Below, piece by piece: positions 13,101 to 27,400 of a stretch of 64,000 nucleotides of DNA. The position numbers and the translations under genes were made by a program. The DNA lies in assembly GCF_030936135.1 (NCBI RefSeq), contig NC_082604.1, forward strand, positions 6,579,001 through 6,643,000, given 5' to 3'. The stretch comes from Gavia stellata. Taxonomy: Eukaryota; Chordata; Aves; Gaviiformes; Gaviidae. Positions within the stretch are counted from its first letter, which is position 1. The number at the start of each line of letters is the position of its first letter. Under the pieces are notes generated by a model that was not told the DNA's origin, ran no database searches, and saw nothing but the letters and a program-made list of their open reading frames with translations.

Positions 13101-15579
13101 CTGTCTGTATACTTAGGTCCCTCAACTTAACAACATCTGAGGGACCCCTCTCACACCCTGGAAATCAAGCCAGGCTGGAAGGCAAGTAGGTGGTACATGA
13201 GGTTTGTATTAACTCTCATATGTCTAAACAAAAAGGTGTGAAGCAATGAAAGTCACCATCTGAAAAAATGCTTACAAATACAATTTAATTGCGAACACAA
13301 CCCTTGTCTTTCATTAGAGATACTTAAAGCAATAGTGCATTTGCACAGATCCAGCTGTAGTCCTTTGGCAATGACCCAGAGTTACTGACCCTCCCCAAGA
13401 GCAACCCTGACTTTGTTCACACGGGGCTGCAAACAGTTACACAGATGCCTGACTTTACAAGTCGTCCATTGGGTCAACAGGACTTAGTTCTGTGAGGAAT
13501 AGTAAACATGCCTGTACTTGCTGCCCTCAGACTTCCAAAATACACAGAAATAATTTTCTGACACAGTTCACAATGAATATAATCTCTCCTCAAAAGTGTT
13601 TGTCTCCAAGAAAGTCTGTGCCTAGTTAAAGTTTCTGCACCCTCATCTTTCCTTCTTCATGCACACGTTTTCCTTTATACTTCTATGTTGCCTCTGGATG
13701 AAGGCAAATGATGTTAAAAGGAATACTTTGCCCACCTCATAGAGGAAGTACATTTCCACAAACAAAATCTTAATTTAATTAATTTACCTGCAGAATTTTA
13801 ATTTGGAAGTGTCAGTCAGTTAACTCTGAGAAACAGTCTGTTATGACCACCTGCCTAACATACAGTGCCTCCCCAGGACTGCAAACTTACATGTACACCT
13901 ATGTTAAGTGTCCACTTCAGTCTTTCCTTCTGACCCCCCCCAGCTCCAGCTCCTCTTAGCCAGCTCTCTCCAGCAGCAACTGAAACCAGCTGCCCTGAAA
14001 GTACTGAAGGTAGCCACCTCTTCGGGATAATCATACTGAACAGTGCTCTTCAAGCTCATATCAATAGTCTCACCAGTTTTTCAGTGTGACTGACTTGCAA
14101 AGCAGAGGCAGAAGTTACCACAAGCAGCAGCAATACTCAACTAGCTTTTTTTAATTATTACTTTTAAACAAGGATTCAACAGAAAAGTGTGAAAAATATC
14201 ACATCCAGAAACCTTCCTTCCTTAAAACACTCCCAAATAACAGACAAATCCCTCCTTTCCTTCTGCTCACCCCAAAAATACCAATATGCAGAAGATACCC
14301 ACCTGCACCCCATATACCCAGGGATCAAAGCCATGAGACAGAAATAATTAAAGCTTTTGGCCCTTCAGGGTTCAAAGGCTTTCTCTTCCAGGAAAATCCC
14401 TCTTCAGTATTCACACAACACAGATGAAAGCTCCAAGAAAAGAAGCACACCCTTTTGCCCTACTCTTACTTTTAAGGGCTTGTGTTCCCAGCAGCCCTGG
14501 GGAGGCAATCAGTGTTAATAAGTGGGGAAATGGAGACACCTGAGGTAGCTGCACCTGAAGCAACACCTGCCCTTTAGCCAGTGTCCTAGTGAGAACTTAG
14601 TAAATGAAAAAACAAAGATATTAACAGTCCTAAAACAAGGACCAGGGATGGGGGAGACTATTGCATTGAGCTGACCCATGGCTCAGCACAATCCAGGGGC
14701 CTGACAGCCATGGTCACAACACACCTCAGTTCTCAGCCTGCTACAGGGGAAGCAGGCAAGACTGGATCACCAAAATAACCTCAATGTTGTCAGCTGTACC
14801 ATGCTGTGGAGGGACAAGGGGGGCTTCAGTGTTCTGGCACCCCACTGGCACTGGAGCCAGCTCAGGGCAGCCCTGGAGCACAGACCACTGCAGCTCACAC
14901 AGCTCCGTGCTTCTCACCCCCTCCAAGGCTGCCCAACCCTGTGCCCTCCAAGTCTCACCTCCAGTACCAGATGCAGAGGCCGGGGGGACGTGCCATGGGG
15001 TTCACTCTGCTCAGGGCAGTAAAGGGCTGCCCTCAGGGCTTCCCGAACCCCAGCTGGGGATGGTTGGGGGGCCAGAGGGCTGGGGAGCAGGAGATTTCTC
15101 AGCGAGCAGCTCTGGGGGTCATGAGAAGAGGAGAATTGATACATGTCCAGGGTCCTTCCAGACTGATTTCTTTCTTCTGCTCAAAATCAGCATCCCTCAA
15201 TGGGGCTGTTCTCGTGACAGAGGGCTATTTATTTTCATGCTTACCACCTCGTGGTTTCCCATCCCCCTTGCCCTTTAGCCTGAGCCGCAATTATCTCTGC
15301 CCTATTCTGACAATGCAGCTTCTGAAAACCATGACTGAGATATTTCCAGGTCAGCCAAATTCAAATTCTCATAGGTCAGCTTTATCCTGTGGGAGATTTG
15401 CTGTATTATTCAGATACCAGCAGTCGGTTGTGATTAACAGAGCAGAGGACAGAAATGCTGAGCCACTTTCTCACAGAAACGTGTATTCCTGAGATACCTG
15501 TACATAAAATGTGTCATTTCCAGATTATGCAAAATTAACAGGTTTCAGACAATCTGTAGGGCATCTTGATATTCTTGCT

Positions 15580-15667
15580 GTGTCAACAGAGCCAAAATCA
15601 AGATCAAGTCCAACCGTTGTCTTTTCCAACCTAAACTATTCTATTCTATTCTATTCTATTCTATTCT
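15580..15667 (+). repeat. CR1 LINE 3' end with CTATT microsatellite
   Basis: The stretch around 15,604-15,635 (AGTCCAACC, then CTTTTCCAACCTAAA) is the typical sense-strand 3' end of avian CR1 retrotransposons. It runs into about six copies of CTATT at 15,636-15,665. CR1 elements end in short tandem repeats rather than poly(A), so the microsatellite is most simply an expanded CR1 tail. The 5' boundary is uncertain and almost all of the element has been lost by 5' truncation or decay. Confidence 0.65.
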
Positions 15668-18600
15668 GTAAAATCATAGTTCAGTTCTTTAACTGCACTC
15701 ATCCAGCCTCTGAATTTGATTGGGAAGAATTATTACAACCAAGGCCTGGATCCTGTTGTGTCAATTACAGCCAGAAAGACTGTAAGACCCAGCTCCTGCT
15801 TCAAAGGCTATTTGCTGTCCATACTGACAAACAGAGCACTTATTGTCCCCAATTTCCCATACGGGAACCGGGTCACAGTGAGCCTTTTGCCTGAAAGTGG
15901 AGGGGGAAAATATTTCACCCCCAGCTTGAGTTCAATGGGAGCAAATGTTGGGCATGGTGAGCCCAGTAAGGCTGTTCTGGACACCCGCCACATTCTGGAA
16001 AGGCAGGTGAATAGAAAGGCAAAGCCATGACCCTTTAAAAGCGTCCTCAGAGCACAGCATACCTGGCAGGTGCCAGGGCTACAGAGGTCTCTGCAGGTAC
16101 ACGAGGGAAAATCTGCAGAAGGTTGAAACACCCCTCCTTCCTGGGGCAATGGTCGCGGGCAGCGCCTCGCAAGGGGCTTTGCTGTGCAGGAGTCCTTCTT
16201 TGCCATCAGCCGAGCAGCAAGCTTAACCCCTGTCCATCCCCATGTTTGCCTCCCTGAAGGGGAATGGAAAGCCCAGGTGTCTGCTCTGGCACCCCGCTGT
16301 GCGCCTCTGGCCGTGCGTGCCTTGGCCACCATGTGCCACTTTGGAAAATGGGCATTTTCTGAGGCTCAGGGGAAAAGCTGGTTGCCTGACATGCATCTAG
16401 GAGAAAGGGGACTATACGCATCTGGCAAATATAATTGTTCTCCGGTCTCATTCCTGCTGATCTAAACCAGTGTGAATTTGCACTGAAAACGATGAAGCAA
16501 TGCGAGCATGGAGCCAACGTATGTGAGAGGAAACTCAAGCCTCATGCCTCAAGCTTGTATTTAAAACACGTTGCCTACATGGATTGCTGTGTATGACATA
16601 ATTAAAGTAACACATCATATAGTGTTGGAGCAACATGAAACAGCGCCTGCCCTACCTGACCTTTCCTGCGTTATTGGAAGCTCATTCATACCCAATGCAT
16701 ATACAGACCGAAACAACAAAAGCATGTGCACTGCTCTTCTCCCGTATGGGCTCAATTTACTCCTGAATATTGTCATCTACAAAATATTCCTGAGCAGGAG
16801 AACAGCTTAGATGATAGACAGTACCTGACCATTTTCTCATAACAGTTTGATAGTTACATGCTCTGGTCACAGCTGTTCAGCATTATGCTGCTGTAGAGCT
16901 TCCACTTTTCTCCCCAGCTCATCCCATGTGAGTTCAGTAGATCTGGAAGCTGGAGAGGACTCTAGCTATATACTTACATGCTATCTGTTGTCTTCGTCAA
17001 TGAACAGCCTTGAGCCATCTGGAAGAGTCTCTAAATTACTGCTTCATATCACACCAAAGTCCTCAGCAGATAAGAAAAAATGTTCAGAAGTGCATCTCCC
17101 CAAATGGTCTCAATTCTGCAAAGACTTATTCATTGTGAATATTTCTATGAATTCATTTCTGAAGTGTGTAAAAATCAATCTTTCCTTCTCTCTTTCTTTC
17201 TTTGATTCTTTCTTTCTCTTTTTCTCTCTTTCTCTCTTTCTTTCTCTCTTTTCTTTCTCAAGAGCAGATCATAACTGATGATGGGAAATGCTTTCCTACA
17301 GCTATGACCTTCAGGTCTAGTGTCCCACATAGGCAGGGCATAGCTAGTACTGTCAGTGGAAAGCAAGGAAATGCAGCACATTTTAGCAACTTTCAAAACG
17401 TGTCTCAAGATTAGGATCTCAGTTGTGGCAAATGCTACTTGCTATGACGACAGGCCAGATTTAAAAAGTGCCTTTCCCAAGAAGGGAAGTGTACAGAGCA
17501 TGCCACTGCAACAGCCCAGGCAAGTGTACTTTCCAGGAGGGTCCTACCACATGGACACATGCTCCAAATTGGGTGAGGTCTGCGGCAAATTGCCAGTTGC
17601 TGGTGAAACCAATAACTTTCTGTTGCTCTCAATCTTTTTTGTTTAAGCGGAATCAAAGCTGCAACAGATTTGATTTCTATTCAGGAATATGTATTTTTTA
17701 CACCCCCAAGCAGTTGAATAAGAACACAAAGCAGGGAGATGACTAAAGATAGAAATGCCTATTCTATCTTTTAATATTACGGTTATTACTATTTAAATCA
17801 AAGCAGCATTTTGGTCTACAATTTCCCATGGTTACAGAGAAGTGCTTTTTTATCCTGATCTGTGCTTTGGAGAAGAGGCTTGTTTCTCTTCTACTTAGTA
17901 ACAGGAAAATTATATATATTAAAAAAATATTTTTGAAGCAAGTTGTCAAAGTTTCAAATTTCTCACTATGTAACCAAATCTTACAAGATCCCAGATCCTG
18001 GAAATAAGGGTCAGAGACTTTTGAGGTTTTCCCACCCTTAGTATTTACATTCACAAATGCTTTGCAGTGTAAGATTCTGAGAAGTGGTCAGAGTGATTTT
18101 CCCATGTTTGTTTATCCATGTCGACACTGTGGCCAGCTAGCTCATGAAATTATAATGAGGCTGTTCCACTGTAATAGACAAGGAACTGCACTTTTCATAT
18201 AGTTCCAAGTCAGATGGGGCTATTTGTCATTTTTGTAGCTGACCTGAATCAATTTCCTGCAACTTTCAACCTGTATTACCTTTCCCACTCTGAATTGCAT
18301 TATGAAGTTAATTTAAATTACGTCTGGAAACAGCAATGGTACTGATGGTGCTTCTGTCGATAAAAGTGTACCTTGGAGCATTAGCCAGGTTGCACACACA
18401 TGGAATTAAGCACAAGACCCATACAGAAGATAAAAACCTGGCCTCAGCAAAGTTAATGGCAAATCTCCTTTTGACTGCAGTATGATCAGGCTTTCTGTCT
18501 GTCCTTCCGGAGAATGAGATAGGAGGTAGTAACAAAAATAATAAGGTGCTAAGTCCTGAGTGCACAGTCCCAAAATGTAATTGGTTACACAGTGACAGCA

Positions 18601-21600
18601 AACTTGAGGCCTTCACACAGCCACCTGTTTGGCACCAAAAATGTACCCTTTTTCTGCAGGTCTTATGCAGAGTTAAGGTCTGAAAAGGGGTTTAGATGAA
18701 AATAGCATAGCAATATGTTGAATCTTGAGAATAAATCATATCAATTATTTCTGAAAGTAGTCTGCCCATTACCAATTTCACGCACACATGTGATGACAAC
18801 TTTCTTTTTTTTTGGTCTACAGCCAGCACCCATGAAATCACAGACCTTAGAAAATGCCCTGTGATTTATGTCGCTAATGCAGACAATGCAGGCAGCAAGC
18901 TACAAACGCTCCCTGGCCCGCACATGTGGGTTACTCAGGTGACACGGCAAAAGGGCTGCATAATTCCCCAAGGGGACAAGGAGGGTGGGGATGACAGCAC
19001 AGACCGGGGTCTCTGCCCTGCACCCTTTGTTTGCCTTAAGTGCCTGTTTGTACTTCTTTGAACTTCCAGCGTGCAACTTTTTAGGATGAAAAGCTACAGG
19101 TCCTAAAGCTGTCCAGAAGCTCTGACTGTTCCTCTCTGTCTTTGACACTAGATGCCCATTCTGACTGGTTTTCCACATTTCCCGAATTTGGCCACATCAG
19201 CATTGGGAGGACACAAGCAATCGCAGGGGTGTTCAGTCTTCTCCGATGGCTGAACCAAATAATGAAAGGCATATGTATTCCTGTTGTGAAGGTTTTCCCA
19301 GCCTTCCCTAAGTAATTGATGTCAGCATCAATACACCACTTTTTGCTGCTATGGCTCAGCAGCGTTTATGGTAGGTTTCCTTTTTAAATGTGCTTTCATT
19401 TTTCCAATTTCCTGCTCTTAGAATCTTGTCCAGTAAATTCCTTGTTTGGGTTTTATGGACTTTTTGATCATTTTTCTTAGAAGATAATTCTTTTGGGATG
19501 TCACAGGCGTGGAAGAGCTCGAAAGAATTATCATTGTTGACAAGATGTTTGACCATGGACAAGTGTTCCTCATTAAGAACAGGTTCTATTTTCTACTTTT
19601 AAAAACAAACTTCCTGCACACTCCAGTTACAAGGAAATGGCCTTATTTTTATAAGGACATGTTTATGTTTGAAGCCAGCAAGGGGCTTAGTCCTCCTCTG
19701 GCCTTTTATCATGTTCATGCTTGCTTTCCCTTGCCCTTGCCGAACTTCAGAGAAACTCCTCTCAGTACATCATCAACCCCTGACCTCAAGCAAAACAAAA
19801 ATACCTTAAAAATAATCTTGTGTCATTGCTGCAGATGAGCACAGACTGCTGAGGTTACCATACCTCCACATCAGAATGAGGGCTAGAGTCATCCCACCCA
19901 TCCTTGGTTCCTGCTGGCTCTGTCCTTGCCTTGCGTTATTAATGATAATTCCTGGCTCTTTTGCCAGGCTCATCACCTTGCAGCACTTACACCAATGCAG
20001 ATCTAACGCCTAGAGCAATAGCATGAATTGCCTGTGGTTATCCAGGAATGCCGTCGCAGAGATCTAAATACAGCCTGGCTCTCCTGGGTGTCATTTGAAT
20101 TTTATTTTTTTTTTCTTCTTAGTGCCATCTTTACCAGCCTCCCTAGCTGAAACTTGGCGCAGCTGACTGCAAGCAGCTGGCATGCAGGAGCAATCCAACT
20201 GAAGTAAATGGAGTTGTTGGAAGGCTTAAAACCAATCGTCCGGATAAGTTACCTGATGTCACACAGGGTGAAGACAGCGGGAATCTAAAGACTTTAGTCG
20301 TTTCTGGCTTAAATCCTGGCAGAAACCATGATTTAGTAGACATTAAAGCATGTACTTAATTAAAACATCCAACTTATCCCATCCCTGATCAATAAGGCGT
20401 GTGAATGTGTATTTAACTCACTTTGCAGTGTTGTCAGAAATAGCTGTCGGTTGCCCCGTTACTTAAAGCTAAGTACTCCACACACTTTCTGCTGGCTTTG
20501 GACCACTGTGGTGTTGTTTCCAGAAGAAATGAAGATTTATGGCCACGCTGCAATGGGAAGGCTCTGAGTCCCGGCCGTGCTGGTTGCATCCTCTCCCAGT
20601 TCTGGCAGCCATGCCCCCCTCACCCCCTGGATCTGTAATTCTGGGCATTATCCCCTCGCTGCCACCTGCTTTACACACTCATGTGCTTTCAGAAAGGGCT
20701 CACCTGCTCTTAGCAAGGCCAGCGTCCAGGGATATAAAATCTTTGAATGTAAAACACACAAACTCACACCTTTTTTTCCTCCTTATTTTCCATAAATCAT
20801 GCTCTAAGTTCCCTGTGATGTAAACACAGGGCCTGAAAGGGATGATATGTTGACAAAATCTTGGTTTACTCTTACAGCCTCAGAACGGTTAAGGATGGTC
20901 AAGGGTTTTACATTACACTGGTTTATTTCTATTGTAACAACCACCATTATTTCTTTAATCTGTTGTTGAGGACAAAGGGAGGGCGGCAGGCAATGGGAAG
21001 GAGGGAGAGCACATTTAAATAATTTCTATTTTAAAGATTTAAACAAGGCTTTTATTTTATTTAAAGCTCACATTCACTTTGCCCTTAGCAACAAAAATTT
21101 CAACAGAATTTCCCACGGAATGGCATTTCCATGTTTTGAGCAGCTCTCACAGCAATACGTACCTCAAAGGGGCATTGTGAGCCTGAATTAATTACGGCTC
21201 CATCCTCACACGCACTGGGCTCTCTGGCCCCAGTCCAGCAGAGCACTTACAGTGCGTGTTTCTCACCAGGCGTACGAGCCGGCCCGCCAGTTTCGGCAAG
21301 TCCCTCTGCCTATGTTTAAAGTTAAGCTTGAGCGTAAGTGCTGTGCTGGAGCAGGGTCAAAAGAGGCAGCACCTCATAGGCTGAGCCCTTTGTATCTCTA
21401 GAGCATCATGAGGTCTTCATAAAAAAAGGCAGTGCTGTATCAGAGCAGCAAATGTTTACATATGGAAATGTATGTAAACTTTAAGATGTAACCATGTGAG
21501 CCTCTGTAGATTTGATGTACCCGCACTTCCTTTTTTTTTTATAAGCAATATTTAAAATATTAGCTGCTTCAGAGCTGATATAAAAATAACAGCTGTGTCC

Positions 21601-24304
21601 CTTCCAGATGGGAAGAAAAAAACATGTAAACAAGCTCACACACACACACAGAGTGAAAAATACTTTATGTTGAAGGATTTATAGTGTGTATTTCTGGGTC
21701 CTCCTGTTTCATGCAGATGAAAATGGGCATGTTATCATCAGCATGATGACAAAAGCATTAAGAAGCATGTGAGAACAAGAAAAAGGGAGAGAGAGGTAGG
21801 CCTAACTAAAAGCGAAGGGAAAAAGCACTGAGGCGAGAGTGGGCTCACATTAACGAGATGATAGCGAAGGTACAGGAGTGGGAGTCGTTTGCAGAGCAGT
21901 ATTGCTGGTTCTAACTGAGCGGAGGGCTGGGGAAGGGAGGTGTGCGTGGTGGGGATCGTCAATCATGTTTGCAGTGTTTTGGTGAGGCCAGGAGTGGATT
22001 AAGTGTGTCAGGCTCCGGCTTCCCAGGCAGCTTCAGAGGGATTAGGAATCGTGCTGGCTCGGGCAATGAGGAGGTGATGGGACTCTCTGTTGTCTCCCAG
22101 ACGTGCGTTTTCAATAATGAGGGGAAGAAGGACACTGGGGACTGGAGAGTAAAATGCAAGATCTCTGCCCCTAGGCTAAGTGAACGGAAAGCTATGTAAT
22201 GAGCAGGGATGTTTTATACAAAGGGTGAGGGATATTCTGGCAGCTTGTTCAGTGGGAGTCAGAAACTAACGTAGCAGGTCGGCTAAGCTGAAAAAGAGAG
22301 GTTTGTGGTTTAGGGTAATCCTTGCAATACCTGCTGGTGGTCAGCCTTCCCCCAGGCTGGAAGTGATAAAAGGAGCAGAGACACCAGCCGGGATGTACAA
22401 ACACTGGGAAGCATGCAGTTTACAGAGGAGCCCATGCCCTGGGCTAGAAATCGGGAAACAAGCCTAACCGATAGAGATCTTGACAGGTGCCTCCATTTAT
22501 TAAGTATGGTGAGGAATGGGTTCCCCCTTTTTTTTTGCCCAAAAGACCCTCTCTCTGCTGGATCTTGAGCATGGCCAGCCTACAAAAACAAGTAAGCACC
22601 ACTTCTTACTGGTCCCCATTTTGGGGTGCTGCTGTGGGGGAGCACAGGAGTGTCAGTGCATGCCCACTCCCCTGTGTCGGGGCCAGGGCTGGGCTCAGGT
22701 GGCTTGTGGATGGGAACCACAGCACAGGACAGCCACCAAGGAGCTGCTGGGAGGGCACAGTGACATGTGGAAGCAGCTGACACCACAGTGCAGGTGAAGC
22801 CCTGCTCAGAGGGAAGTTGTAGCTGGACAGTGTGGCTCAGTGCCTTTACGTACACACGTCTGAAGTGATAAATTGTCTAAGCCGTAAATACTCAAAGCAC
22901 TGTGCTTTGCATATACTGGTACAGGAGTCACCTTTATCGGGACTCATCCTTTACTGAAGGAAAAGAAGAGCAGAACACTCAGGCACCAGCTGCCTTCCAC
23001 AAAATGGGAGATGATAGTGCCCTTGGGAAAGGAGGTTCGGGATGCACTGCCGTGCCACGCATTGCCCAGACCAGGGAAATCAAAGCGCTGGCAAGAATTC
23101 AGCAAGAGAGGGAAAACTCCAGCTCTTTTCTCCCAACAATGTCTGACAGTGCCTGCCCGACTTCTGGCGGCTGTCCCTAAGTGCTGCACAGCTCTAGTGC
23201 TGGGTGAGACAAGCCGCCACGTGCCTGCAGCTGCAGTATTTTGTACCATTTGCCTTCTAGTGCAGTTCACAGGCATTTGCCTTGGAAAGCTTACAGCGGG
23301 GAACACAGGTGCAGAAGCTTGGGCCACAAAGAGAAATTGCCTTGATTCAGCCCCCAGGCAGCGTGTTTAGTCTTTGTTCCTGTCTTGAGCTCCCACCAAC
23401 ACTATAAGAGCCACAAGTCAAGGGGAGTTGAAAGTTCAGCATATTTTAAAGGGGTTAAAGATAGAGATGAGCATGATTTTAGATTAGACACATTGATAGA
23501 TATGTAAGTACCTTCATGATTTTCCAAGATCACATAGGAAGACATTAGCAATACCAGGAGCTGAATCTGCGCTTGCCGAGGGATGCTTTGGGGCTTTGCC
23601 AGCACCCTCACCCTTCCTCTCCCAATTCACCCATTGCCTCCTTTGGAAAAGCTTCCGAAGCTTGTTTCTTTTCCCTTTGACAGACACGTTGTCAGGGGCC
23701 TGAGGGCACTAACAGACCCTAAAGGCCCTGAGCAGCTTCACCTGGACCCTCCACCCACACCCCTGCCCATGGGCCCAGGAGCCCATTTAAGCTCAGCCCA
23801 GGGCTGTAAGTCCTAGTCTAAGCTCTGTGATGGGAGTGCTGGTCTTCAGCTCAGCTAGAGCTAGGATTGTTCCTGCTCTCTGAATCCTGTGTGTATATTT
23901 GGGACCCTGGTCCACAGCAGGCTGGGGTGAGTCACTGTCCAGTGCTGCCTTTCTATAATGGCTGATGGAGCACAACTGGGGGTAGCAGGGGCTCTGGGCA
24001 AGTGGTGGTAGGTTTTTTTGCCCTCTTGTTGCCACAAAGGTGAATGGTGTCTGCACAGAAGATGCAAGGTGCTTGCTGTTTCTTTTTGGGTAGGAAGAAA
24101 CTGTGCTATATTTCCTTCAATCACAAAAGCAGTCTGCTGAAATACTTTGTAAAATATGTTTCAGAAAACTGGCTTGGTTAGGCAGAGCAGAGAGCTCATG
24201 GCTGAGTTGGCCAGCAAAAAGGTGGTGTGCAGGAGGAGGCTGCAGGGAAAAAGAGGATTATAGACTAGGGAAACCCTGCCTGGGTGTGTAGGGATGGTGT
24301 TAGG
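15668..24304. other. Intergenic DNA, no gene recognised
   Basis: AT-leaning, with many short frames on both strands and no recognisable protein, no chain of coding exons, and no CpG-rich promoter. It contains a pyrimidine tract at about 17.18-17.26 kb and a short CA run near 21.64 kb. Confidence 0.65.
17181..17259 (+). repeat. Pyrimidine-rich (TTTC/TCTC) microsatellite tract
   Basis: About 79 bases are almost entirely T and C on the plus strand, in degenerate TTTC, TCTC and TTTCTC units, with one short interruption near 17,204-17,206. Such homopurine-homopyrimidine tracts mutate quickly in length and can form triplex structures. It produces a spurious Lys/Arg/Glu-rich open frame on the opposite strand. 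Confidence 0.9.
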
Positions 24305-24442
24305 AAAGAAAAGCTCATCTGGTCTGCAAACTGGTAATGGGTTTCAAGGGTGACAAGAAGTTCTTCCCCAACTGCATGAACAGCAGAAGGCTCCACAAGG
24401 AAGATGTGGAGCTAGCCCTGAAATGCGGGCGGGGGGGGGGTG
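24305..24442 (+). repeat. Relic of CR1 LINE ORF2, interior part
   Basis: Read from 24,313 in one plus-strand frame, the segment aligns by eye with the linker between the endonuclease and reverse-transcriptase domains of avian CR1 ORF2. Landmarks are a GDKKFF block, then NSRR, then KEDV followed by a Leu-rich stretch. No stop codon interrupts about 40 codons, after which it enters a G-run (24,431-24,440). Both element ends are missing, so this is an old internal fragment. The match is from memory of the family and is diverged. Confidence 0.55.
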
Positions 24443-27400
24443 TGTTTTAGTGATGGTTTAGTGATAGCTAAATGTTCCTTTCAGTTAATATCGGGCTGGA
24501 TTCTGCCAGCCTTATTCATGCTGGCTGGTCCTCCACTTGGTGCTTATCTGTCTGAAGTATCCCACCCAAGGCATAAGTCCTTCTGCAGTATTTTTACCTT
24601 ATTTGATGGAAATAGGAGCTTCTGCCTGTTGAAGCAATGGAAATTAATTTGCAGTGACTTAGAGATGAGATACTCAAACCTGTAGAAAGGAACTGCCTAA
24701 ATACACCCTTTGAACCTGTAGTACATCCCATCCTTGACAGTATGACTGAGCATCTTAATGGTGATGGTGACACTGAGCTGTGCTGGACAGACTAGAAATA
24801 GGGACTGGCTCTTACTGCTTAATTAGAGCTTTAAATAGACCATTGACCCAATACTCCCACACCCCCCAAAAATATTTGAGGACTCCCCTTCTGCTGAGCA
24901 AATAATGTCAATGCTATAAAACAAAGTCTCTTGAGGTAACATCTTCCCCCATTCAGAGTTGGGGTTATCACCATTGTGACTGGGGTCCTGCTTTTGTTGA
25001 TCTCCTGATGTAGCTTAAGCTTTGCCCTGACTCTACTCAAATTAAGTGCGTGACCAACAAAATGCCAAATCCAAGAAAAGTCTGAATACCTGGAAGTGTG
25101 AGTAAATCCTGTGCCTCCGAGGAGGCCGCTCTGCAGAGCGAGGATCGCCGGGCCGTGGACGGCAGAGGGAGCCGGAGCCCCACGGCAGCAGCCCCGAGCT
25201 GGGCTGGGTCCTGCCCCGGAGTCTCCCGTGGAACCGGACAGGTCCCGGGCAGAAAACACATCGCCAGCAAATGCAGCATCCCTGCTGCATGCGGACTGTC
25301 TTGCTCCACATGAATGACATGAACTTCCACACCAGGACTCTGGTAAAGCTGTCTTGCAGATGCATATGGCTTAACTTCAGTCAATACTGATAAAAAGTGG
25401 CATTAAACTGAATATTGAGTCATGTAATAGTCTGAGCTGTCAGTCAAGTTCACATGCAAACTGACTGCAAAGCAATGTGTCAAACATGGGCTACAGGGCA
25501 TGATCATCAAACAATGATAGCAATAAATGCTGCAGGCAGAAACTGCTTTCCCTGTGTTTAACTGTAAGCATCAAGGAATTTCTGGGTCTCAAAGCCAACA
25601 AAGTTGTTTTCAAGATTAATTTATTCCATTTGGTCACCTTTTGTACTACATTCAGTCTTGTTCAACCTCACTAGAGTTTAGCACATCAGTCTAAACTAGA
25701 ACCTTAAGCCTCTAACAACTCCTCCCTGCAAACTAGGTTGTACAACTTGGTAAGGCTACCAACTTAGAAGGCTAAATGCTTGATCAGAATAAATTATGCC
25801 TTAAAATAGGCCAGCTGTAAGGCTAAGCTCTGCCTCCAATGTATAAGGCAGTAGCTACCTGGGTCACTACAATTACAATCTCCTAGACCTGTGCAGGGTT
25901 TGTTCTTCCCCTCTAACCACAGTATTAGCGCTGATCACTGTTACCCAGAAAAACTGGGGCAGAAGATAACAGCTGTTTCATTTTGGATGGTGACTGATAG
26001 TCCTCACCCTTTCAGTCTTTAAAACACAAACCTTTGTAAGATGGACAAACAAAACTATTCTTTCCTAACAGGCACATGACCCTTCTTGGCTGCTTTGCTA
26101 ACCTTGAGGGAACACAGGACACAAAAGTGTTCCCAAATCCTCCCTGCTCCTCAGCTGGGGATGCCGAGCCATGTGCCATCCTTCCCATGGGACTGGCATA
26201 GATGGGCTGTGGTGAGTCATGAGTGTGCAAAGAAAACTGATGGTTACATTCCTGACTGCAGATGTGACTCTTCCTCTGTGCCTTTCTGGTTTACTCCTCA
26301 GTGCTGACTGGAGTACAAGTCTCCAGCTGTAATGGCACTTGCAGGCAAGTTACAGCCCAGCTTTCCCCGTGGCAGAGTGGGTATAAAGCTACAGCAAGGG
26401 CAGCATGGTGTTTATGGTACCCATGGTGCTGGCTGGCCCATGAGAGATGAGGCTACATGCAGCTGAGCCAAACTGGGACTCTTGCAGTTCTTGGGGGTTT
26501 TTCCTCCCACTGACCAGGCAGTGTGACTGTTCAAAGCTGTGGTAACTTCCTGAGACTACTGCACCCTTCACTGAAGATTTCTTTCAATCTCTTGCAGGAC
26601 CAAGATGAACACAGAGAACACAAACGTCTGAGCCTTGTCCTGGAGCAGCATGAGGGGCACTGTCTTCCCTGGTGCAACTGCTTCCTATGCTGGCAGGCAG
26701 TTCCTCCCTGGTGCATTAATGCACTTGTTAAACCTTTACAAATTGAGCTTGTTTTACCAAATGCTGGAAGGCTGAGGGGAGGCAAGATGTGAGTGCTGCT
26801 TGTAGTGCTGAGTAGCATCTCCAGCAGTGAGCACGCTGGGTAACTACACTCTTCAGTCATACTGTCCAGATCAATATATTGAACTTGATAGAAGCTGCCT
26901 CCTCAGTAGAAGTCTCTTTCAAATGTAGACATCCCCATTTGCAGCTGAAATAAGCGGGATGGTCTCCCTGGGCTAATGCCCTGCTCCTGCGTAGCCACGT
27001 CACTGTCAGCATGATGGGGCACTGTGCTGCACTTGCTCCCCTCACATGTGGCTTTTGGTCTGGCAGCTGCTGCAATGATACAGCCCCTAATGCAGTCTCA
27101 TTGATTGCTGGTATCAAATATACTAGCAACTTGCTCAGAATTCCTTGATAGACTTCCTGTAATCAAGCCCATCTCTTCATCGATCTGGTATAATCAATTT
27201 TGTTGTCCATAGGGCAGAGCTGCTTGTGGGCAGGTATAACTCTGGTGATATTGAAGTAGCCTTGGAGCATGAATCAAAGGGAGGAAGAGACCCTGGGTGT
27301 GAAGAAGCTTTTGTTCATCCTACTAAAATCTTAACATTGTTTGGTAACAAATATTTAATGCACTTTTATTTAAAGGAACATCTCTGTGAAATGAAAACAA

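Larger units (their letters stand above)
1..15579. other. Intergenic DNA, no gene recognised
   Basis: No reading frame here resembles a known protein. The longest open frames (for example 180 codons on the minus strand at 12,032-12,574 and 228 codons on the plus strand at 14,806-15,492) have low-complexity or Pro/Ser-rich translations typical of chance frames, and I found no chain of splice-bounded coding exons. In human the DNA upstream of OTOS is a long gene-poor interval towards GPC1, so a gene-free stretch is expected if that order is conserved. Listed separately are an RFX-like X-box, a 22-bp palindrome and CTCF-like motifs. Untranslated exons or lncRNAs cannot be excluded from sequence alone. 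Confidence 0.7.

Noticed and set aside
14806-15492. 228-codon plus-strand open frame
   Set aside because: No recognisable domain, several overlapping frames of similar length on both strands, and no splice or promoter context.
17175-17408. Lys/Arg/Glu-rich minus-strand frame
   Set aside because: Produced by translating the pyrimidine microsatellite; not a coiled-coil protein.
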